This document shows positions 4,706 to 8,432 of a DNA stretch of 8,432 nucleotides, in pieces. This DNA comes from an uncultured Polymorphobacter sp. (lineage in GTDB: Bacteria; Pseudomonadota; Alphaproteobacteria; Sphingomonadales; Sphingomonadaceae), in contig CALDHQ010000472.1 in NCBI GenBank assembly GCA_937894055.1, positions 1-8,432 of the forward strand. The letters run 5' to 3'. The notes under the pieces are model-generated. The model ran no database searches. It was given only the letters and a program-made list of their open reading frames with translations, and was not told where the DNA came from. The position numbers and the translations under genes were made by a program. The stretch's first letter is position 1; each line of letters opens with the position of its first letter.

Positions 4706-6361
4706 TTGGTCGCGTTTCATTTTCGTTTTGCCGGCGGTCTGGCGCTCGTGCTCGCCGCTGCCCCCGCCATCACCGCCCCGGCGCCGGTGTTTTCACCCGC
4801 ATCGATCGAGGCGAATGTCACCTATCTCGCCGATGACTTGCTCGAAGGTCGCGAGACCGGCACGCGCGGTCATGAAATCGCCGCGCGCTATGTCGCGGCG
4901 CAGTTCGCCAGCTACGGGTTGCAGCCGGGCGGCAAGGACGGCAGCTGGTTCCAGCGCGTGACGCTGCAGGAAGCGCGGTTGACCGATGCTGTGCCGGCGC
5001 GCGTGACGATTGCCGGCGCCGGCAAGTCGCAAAGCTGGGCGAACGCCACCGATGTCATTCTCGGCCCGAGCCAGCTCCACCCCGTCACCAATATCGAGGC
5101 GCCGGTGGTGTTCGTCGGCTTCGGGCTCGATGCCCCGGCGCAGGGCTTCGACGATTATGCCGGGCTCGATGTGCGCGGCAAGATCGTCGCGGTGCTGAGC
5201 GGCATCCCCAAGGGACCGCCGGATGAAATCTGGGCGCATCTGGCGACGCAGACCGGCAAGATGGCGGCCGCGCGCGGTGCCATCGGCATGGTCAGCATCC
5301 CGACGATCGAATCGGAAGCGCTGCGCCCCTGGGCGAAGTCGCTGCCCTATGCCAAACGCCCGCGGCTGACTTGGTTGCAGCCCGACGGCAAGCCGTTCGT
5401 TTCGGCGCCGGGAATCCTTGGCGGTGCATCGCTCAATGCCGTTTCGGCGGCCGCGCTGTTTGCCGGTGCGCCGGTGTCGCTGGCGGCGGTGCAGGCCGAA
5501 GCCGACAAGGTCGATGCCAAGGGCTTCGGCGGCCGGCCCAAGGGCTTTGCGCTGGCGACGACGGTGCACATCGAAGCCTCGTCGGCGACGCGGCAGATCA
5601 CCTCGCCCAATGTCATCGGTCGCATCACCGGCAGCGACCCCAAGTTGCGCGACGAATATGTCGTGCTGATGGGGCACCTCGACCATCTCGGCATCCGTCC
5701 CGAACGCGAGGGCGACAAGATCTACAACGGCGCGCTCGACAATGCTGCGGGCACGGCGATGCTGCTCGAAGTGGCGCGGGCGTTCGGCAGGGATGCGAAG
5801 AAGCCCAAGCGCTCGCTGCTGTTCGTGGCGAGTACGGCGGAGGAAAAGGGGCTGCTCGGCGCCGAGAGCTTTGCCAATGACCCGAGCGTGCCGATCGGGT
5901 CGATCGTCAGTGTCGTCGATCTCGACCAGCCGATGCTGCTGTATGATTTCACCGACGTCATCGCGTTCGGCGGCGACCATTCGACGATGGGCGCGGTGAT
6001 CGCCAAGGCGGCAGCGCAGGCCGGGGTCAAGGTCGCGGTCGACCCGATGCCGGCGCAGACCATCTTCGTGCGCTCCGACCACTATACCTTCGTCAAGCGC
6101 GGCGTGCCGGCGGTGATGCTGGCGACGGGCTATGGCAATGGCGGCGAGGCGGCGTGGACGAAGTATCTTTCGACCAACTATCACCAGCCGAGCGATGACC
6201 TGTCGCAACCGATCAACTGGGCGGCGGGCGCGAAGTTCGCCAAGGTCAATTATCTGGTCGCCCGCGACATCGCCAATGCACCCGAGCGGCCGCGCTGGTA
6301 TGCCGGGGATTATTTCGGCGCGACATTCGCGCCCGATGCACCCACCGCCAAGCGTCCGTAA
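4706..6361 (+). CDS. Secreted M28 family zinc aminopeptidase with PA domain
   Basis: A 551-residue exported metallopeptidase. Residues 1-24 form a signal peptide with likely cleavage after AITA. About 128-205 is a protease-associated (PA) domain (PVVFVGFGLDAP, DYAGLDVRGKIVAVLSG) inserted before the catalytic core, as in many bacterial M28 enzymes. Counting from the TTG start, the co-catalytic dizinc residues are all present: His324 in MGHLDHLG with Asp326, bridging Asp345 in GALDNAAG, catalytic Glu379 and ligand Glu380 in TAEEKG, Asp407 in DLDQP, and His493 in NYHQPSDD. It should release N-terminal amino acids from peptides in the periplasm or outside. TTG at 4706 is preferred over GTG at 4691 because the Shine-Dalgarno AGGGGGAAG (4694-4702) lies between them, correctly spaced only for TTG. 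A TAGATT at 4673-4678 may be a -10 box, without a clear -35. First gene of the four-gene run. Confidence 0.92.
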   Translation: MVAFHFRFAGGLALVLAAAPAITAPAPVFSPASIEANVTYLADDLLEGRETGTRGHEIAARYVAAQFASYGLQPGGKDGSWFQRVTLQEARLTDAVPARVTIAGAGKSQSWANATDVILGPSQLHPVTNIEAPVVFVGFGLDAPAQGFDDYAGLDVRGKIVAVLSGIPKGPPDEIWAHLATQTGKMAAARGAIGMVSIPTIESEALRPWAKSLPYAKRPRLTWLQPDGKPFVSAPGILGGASLNAVSAAALFAGAPVSLAAVQAEADKVDAKGFGGRPKGFALATTVHIEASSATRQITSPNVIGRITGSDPKLRDEYVVLMGHLDHLGIRPEREGDKIYNGALDNAAGTAMLLEVARAFGRDAKKPKRSLLFVASTAEEKGLLGAESFANDPSVPIGSIVSVVDLDQPMLLYDFTDVIAFGGDHSTMGAVIAKAAAQAGVKVAVDPMPAQTIFVRSDHYTFVKRGVPAVMLATGYGNGGEAAWTKYLSTNYHQPSDDLSQPINWAAGAKFAKVNYLVARDIANAPERPRWYAGDYFGATFAPDAPTAKRP

Positions 6362-6371
6362 GGAGAGCCGC

Positions 6372-6743
6372 ATGTCCGACAATGAAACCATCGTCCGCAA
6401 CTTCGTCGCCGCCTGGTCGCGGCTCGATGCCGAGGAACTGCTCGGCTATTTCACCGACGACATTGTCTATCACAACATGCCGATGGCGCCGTTGAGCGGC
6501 ATGGCAATGGTGCGCATCGGCATCACCACCTTCCTCAGGGACTGGACCGCGACGCGCTGGGAGCTGACCAACATCATGGCGGCGGGTGACGTGGTGATGA
6601 CCGAGCGCGTCGACAATATCGAGGCGCACGGCAAGGCGCTGGCGCTGCCGGTGTGCGGCATTTTCGAACTGCGCGGCGGCAAGATTGCGGTGTGGCGCGA
6701 CTATTTCGACATGGCGACCTACGCCAAGGCGTTTGCCGGGTGA
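6372..6743 (+). CDS. Limonene-1,2-epoxide hydrolase-like (SnoaL/NTF2-fold) protein
   Basis: A 123-residue protein of the limonene-epoxide-hydrolase family, a small cone-shaped alpha+beta fold. All five catalytic residues known from Rhodococcus limonene-1,2-epoxide hydrolase have counterparts: Tyr33 and Asn35 in VYHNMP, Arg79 and Asp81 in TERVD, and Asp110 in WRDYFD. Tyr-to-Arg spacing (46) equals that of the Rhodococcus enzyme by my recollection of its sequence; Asp-to-Asp is two residues shorter, in a loop. This favours a real epoxide hydrolase over a generic SnoaL-like protein, although the substrate need not be limonene. The Shine-Dalgarno AAGGAGAG overlaps the TAA stop of the M28 gene, which ends 10 nt before this ATG, and its own TGA overlaps the permease start. 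It is therefore probably translated within the operon. How it relates to peptide use is unclear. Confidence 0.85.
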   Translation: MSDNETIVRNFVAAWSRLDAEELLGYFTDDIVYHNMPMAPLSGMAMVRIGITTFLRDWTATRWELTNIMAAGDVVMTERVDNIEAHGKALALPVCGIFELRGGKIAVWRDYFDMATYAKAFAG

Positions 6744-8059
6744 GCACGCCGCCGAAAGGCCAGTTGCTGCGCGTGCTCGGGCCGGGGTTTGCGCTCGCCG
6801 TTGTCATCGGTGGTATCATCGGGTCGGGCATCATGCGCTCGCCGGGGCTGGTGGCCGCCGCCATTCCCGACCCGACGCTGATCATGCTCGCGTGGGCGGC
6901 GGGCGGCCTGCTGGTGCTGGTCTATGCGCTGCCGACCGTCGAACTCGCCGCATCGATGCCGCACGCCGGCGGCGCCTATGTGTTTGCCGACCGTGCCTAT
7001 GGGCCGCTGGTCGGGCTGATCGTCGGCTGGAGCGACTGGCTGCAGGGTACGATTTCAACCGCGTTCATGGCGGTGGTGTTCGCCGAATATGTCCAGCGGC
7101 TGGGGTTCGGCACCAGCCTCGGCACTGGCGCGATTGCCGTCATCCTGGTGCTGGTGCTTGGCGCCATCAACCTCAGCGGGACGCGCATGTCGGGGATGAC
7201 GCAGAACATCGGCAGCTTCCTCAAGGCGCTGGCGCTTGTCGCGCTGATCATCGCGATCTTCGGCTTCACCGATGCGGCACCCGCACCCGCAACGCCGACA
7301 TCGATGTCGAGCGCGATGACGTTTGCCGGCATCATCACCGCGGCGCGGCTGATCACCGGCACCTATGGCGGTTGGCAGGGCGCGGTGTATTTCCTTGAAG
7401 AGGTCAAATCGGCCGAGCGCAACGTCGTGCGCGCCACGTTCGGCGGCATTTTGCTGGTGATGGCGATCTACCTGCTGGTCAACGCCGCGCTGCTGCATGC
7501 GCTGCCGATGGACGTGCTGGTGAAATCGAATTTGCCGGTGGCGGACGCGGCGGCGATTGTTGCCGGGCCGTGGGGTGACACCATCATCACCGCGCTGGCG
7601 GTGCTGTCGGTGTTCACCATCGCCAATCTGCAGGTGATGATGCAGCCGCGCGTGCTGCTCGGCATGGCGCGGTCGCGGTTGCTGCCCGATGTGTTCACGC
7701 GCGTGTCGGCGAACGGCACACCGGTGCCGGGCGTCATCTTCTCGACCGGGCTGATCGCGCTGCTGGCAGGCACCGGCAGCTTCCAGTTGCTGGTCAACAT
7801 CTATGCGCCGATGGTGACGTTGATGTTCGCCATATTGGGCTTTGCGGCGATCACCATGCGGCGGCGCCACCCCGATCTGCCGCGCCCGTTCAAGATGCCG
7901 CTGTACCCGTTGCCGGCGCTCATCGCCGGCGGCGTCAATGCGATGTTCACGGTGCTGTTCTTTGTCGAGGACATGGACAATGCGCGCTGGTCGCTGTTGC
8001 TGCTGGCGCTGCCGCTGCCCTATTACTTCTGGCGCAAATCCAAGGTTGTTTCCGCATGA
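6740..8059 (+). CDS. APC family amino acid permease
   Basis: A 439-residue inner-membrane transporter of the amino acid-polyamine-organocation superfamily, with about 12 hydrophobic segments from residue 15 to 431. The first helix carries GGIIGSGI (24-31), the unwound substrate-binding motif of LeuT-fold amino acid transporters. [21 protein letters not shown] (212-232) is the conserved cytoplasmic loop region, and [17 protein letters not shown] (374-390) precedes the last helices as in LAT-like members. The start is GTG at 6740, overlapping the upstream TGA in GTGA; longer readings run into the upstream gene in another frame and lack membrane-protein character. Its TGA overlaps the dapE ATG in ATGA. 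The substrate is probably a neutral amino acid or a peptidase product, which is inference from context. Confidence 0.9.
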   Translation: MSTPPKGQLLRVLGPGFALAVVIGGIIGSGIMRSPGLVAAAIPDPTLIMLAWAAGGLLVLVYALPTVELAASMPHAGGAYVFADRAYGPLVGLIVGWSDWLQGTISTAFMAVVFAEYVQRLGFGTSLGTGAIAVILVLVLGAINLSGTRMSGMTQNIGSFLKALALVALIIAIFGFTDAAPAPATPTSMSSAMTFAGIITAARLITGTYGGWQGAVYFLEEVKSAERNVVRATFGGILLVMAIYLLVNAALLHALPMDVLVKSNLPVADAAAIVAGPWGDTIITALAVLSVFTIANLQVMMQPRVLLGMARSRLLPDVFTRVSANGTPVPGVIFSTGLIALLAGTGSFQLLVNIYAPMVTLMFAILGFAAITMRRRHPDLPRPFKMPLYPLPALIAGGVNAMFTVLFFVEDMDNARWSLLLLALPLPYYFWRKSKVVSA

Positions 8060-8432
8060 TCGACGCGCTCGCACTGGCCTGCGACCTTATCCGCTGCCGC
8101 AGCGTCACGCCCGCCGATGACGGCGCGCAGGCCGTGCTCGGCGCGGCACTCGAAGCGTTGGGCTTTGCCGTCCACCGGCTCGAACAGGGCAGCCCGCCTG
8201 ACGGCCCGATCCACAATCTTTTCGCCACCATTGGCGAGGGCGCGCCGCATTTCGCCTTTGCCGGCCATACCGATGTCGTGCCGGTTGGCGAACGCGGCCA
8301 ATGGTCGGTCGAACCCTTCGCCGCGGAAATCCGGAACGGCCAGCTTATCGGTCGCGGTTCTGCGGACATGAAGGGCGCCATCGCCGCCTTTGTCGCAGCA
8401 GCCTCGGCGCATGGCATGCCAAAATCGGGTTC
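8056..8432 (+). CDS. dapE: Succinyl-diaminopimelate desuccinylase, N-terminal part
   Basis: The first 125 residues of an M20-family enzyme; the reading frame is still open at the window end and about two thirds of the protein is missing. DapE hydrolyses N-succinyl-LL-2,6-diaminopimelate to LL-diaminopimelate and succinate, a cytoplasmic step toward lysine and peptidoglycan. [13 protein letters not shown] (66-78) holds zinc ligand His71 and catalytic-site Asp73; GQWSVEPF (81-88) and [14 protein letters not shown] (98-111), with bridging Asp104, follow the DapE pattern closely, including the W...PF spacing that separates it from ArgE and other M20 amidohydrolases. The ATG overlaps the permease stop by 4 nt (ATGA), consistent with translational coupling. 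The catalytic Glu and remaining ligands lie outside the window, so intactness cannot be judged. Confidence 0.92.
   Translation, partial: MIDALALACDLIRCRSVTPADDGAQAVLGAALEALGFAVHRLEQGSPPDGPIHNLFATIGEGAPHFAFAGHTDVVPVGERGQWSVEPFAAEIRNGQLIGRGSADMKGAIAAFVAAASAHGMPKSG

Noticed and set aside
4793..6400. 535-codon open frame antisense to the M28 peptidase gene
   Set aside because: Its translation is rich in Arg, His, Asp and Ala with no recognisable domain, as expected for the complement of a GC-rich gene. The sense frame has a full catalytic residue set and a signal peptide.
7055..8074. 339-codon open frame antisense to the permease gene
   Set aside because: The composition is Arg/Gln/His-rich and low in complexity, and the sense strand encodes a clear 12-segment transporter with coupled start and stop.

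Overview
The window is gene-dense, GC-rich bacterial DNA with short intergenic gaps, strong Shine-Dalgarno sequences and overlapping genes. Gene content and style suggest an alphaproteobacterium, most likely a sphingomonad: exported beta/gamma-crystallin-like protein, M28 peptidase with a PA insert, DapE, and an intergenic GGGCCTCCGGCGGGCAGGG hairpin repeat of a kind I associate with that group. The taxonomy is inference; no rRNA or other marker gene is present. I see no tRNA, rRNA, CRISPR array, insertion sequence or prophage gene, and no gap over 300 bases without a gene.

Layout. Bases 1-57 hold an inverted pair of intergenic repeat units. An AI-2E family membrane protein (60-1091, minus) diverges from a small secreted beta/gamma-crystallin-like protein (1211-1576, plus). 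Next come a nitronate monooxygenase-family flavoprotein (1647-2603, plus), preceded by a near-perfect 18-bp dyad that looks like an operator, and a CPBP-family membrane protease (2747-3610, plus). A third repeat unit lies between these two. A strong intrinsic terminator (3632-3657) separates the CPBP gene from two convergent minus-strand genes, a VOC-fold protein (3671-4048) and a cupin (4162-4608).

The right half is one plus-strand run of four genes that looks like an operon: secreted M28 zinc aminopeptidase (4706-6361), limonene-epoxide-hydrolase-like enzyme (6372-6743), APC-family amino acid permease (6740-8059) and DapE, succinyl-diaminopimelate desuccinylase (8056 to the window end, truncated). 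The gaps are 10 nt, then 4-nt overlaps (GTGA and ATGA), so translation is probably coupled. A plausible reading is peptide hydrolysis in the envelope, uptake of the released amino acids, and diaminopimelate/lysine synthesis. The epoxide-hydrolase-like gene in the middle does not fit this scheme and is the oddest member.

I did not find a clearly new defence or mobile system. The best leads are the repeat family with a compensatory stem change, the dyad before the flavoprotein gene, and the peptidase/epoxide-hydrolase-like/permease/dapE operon.
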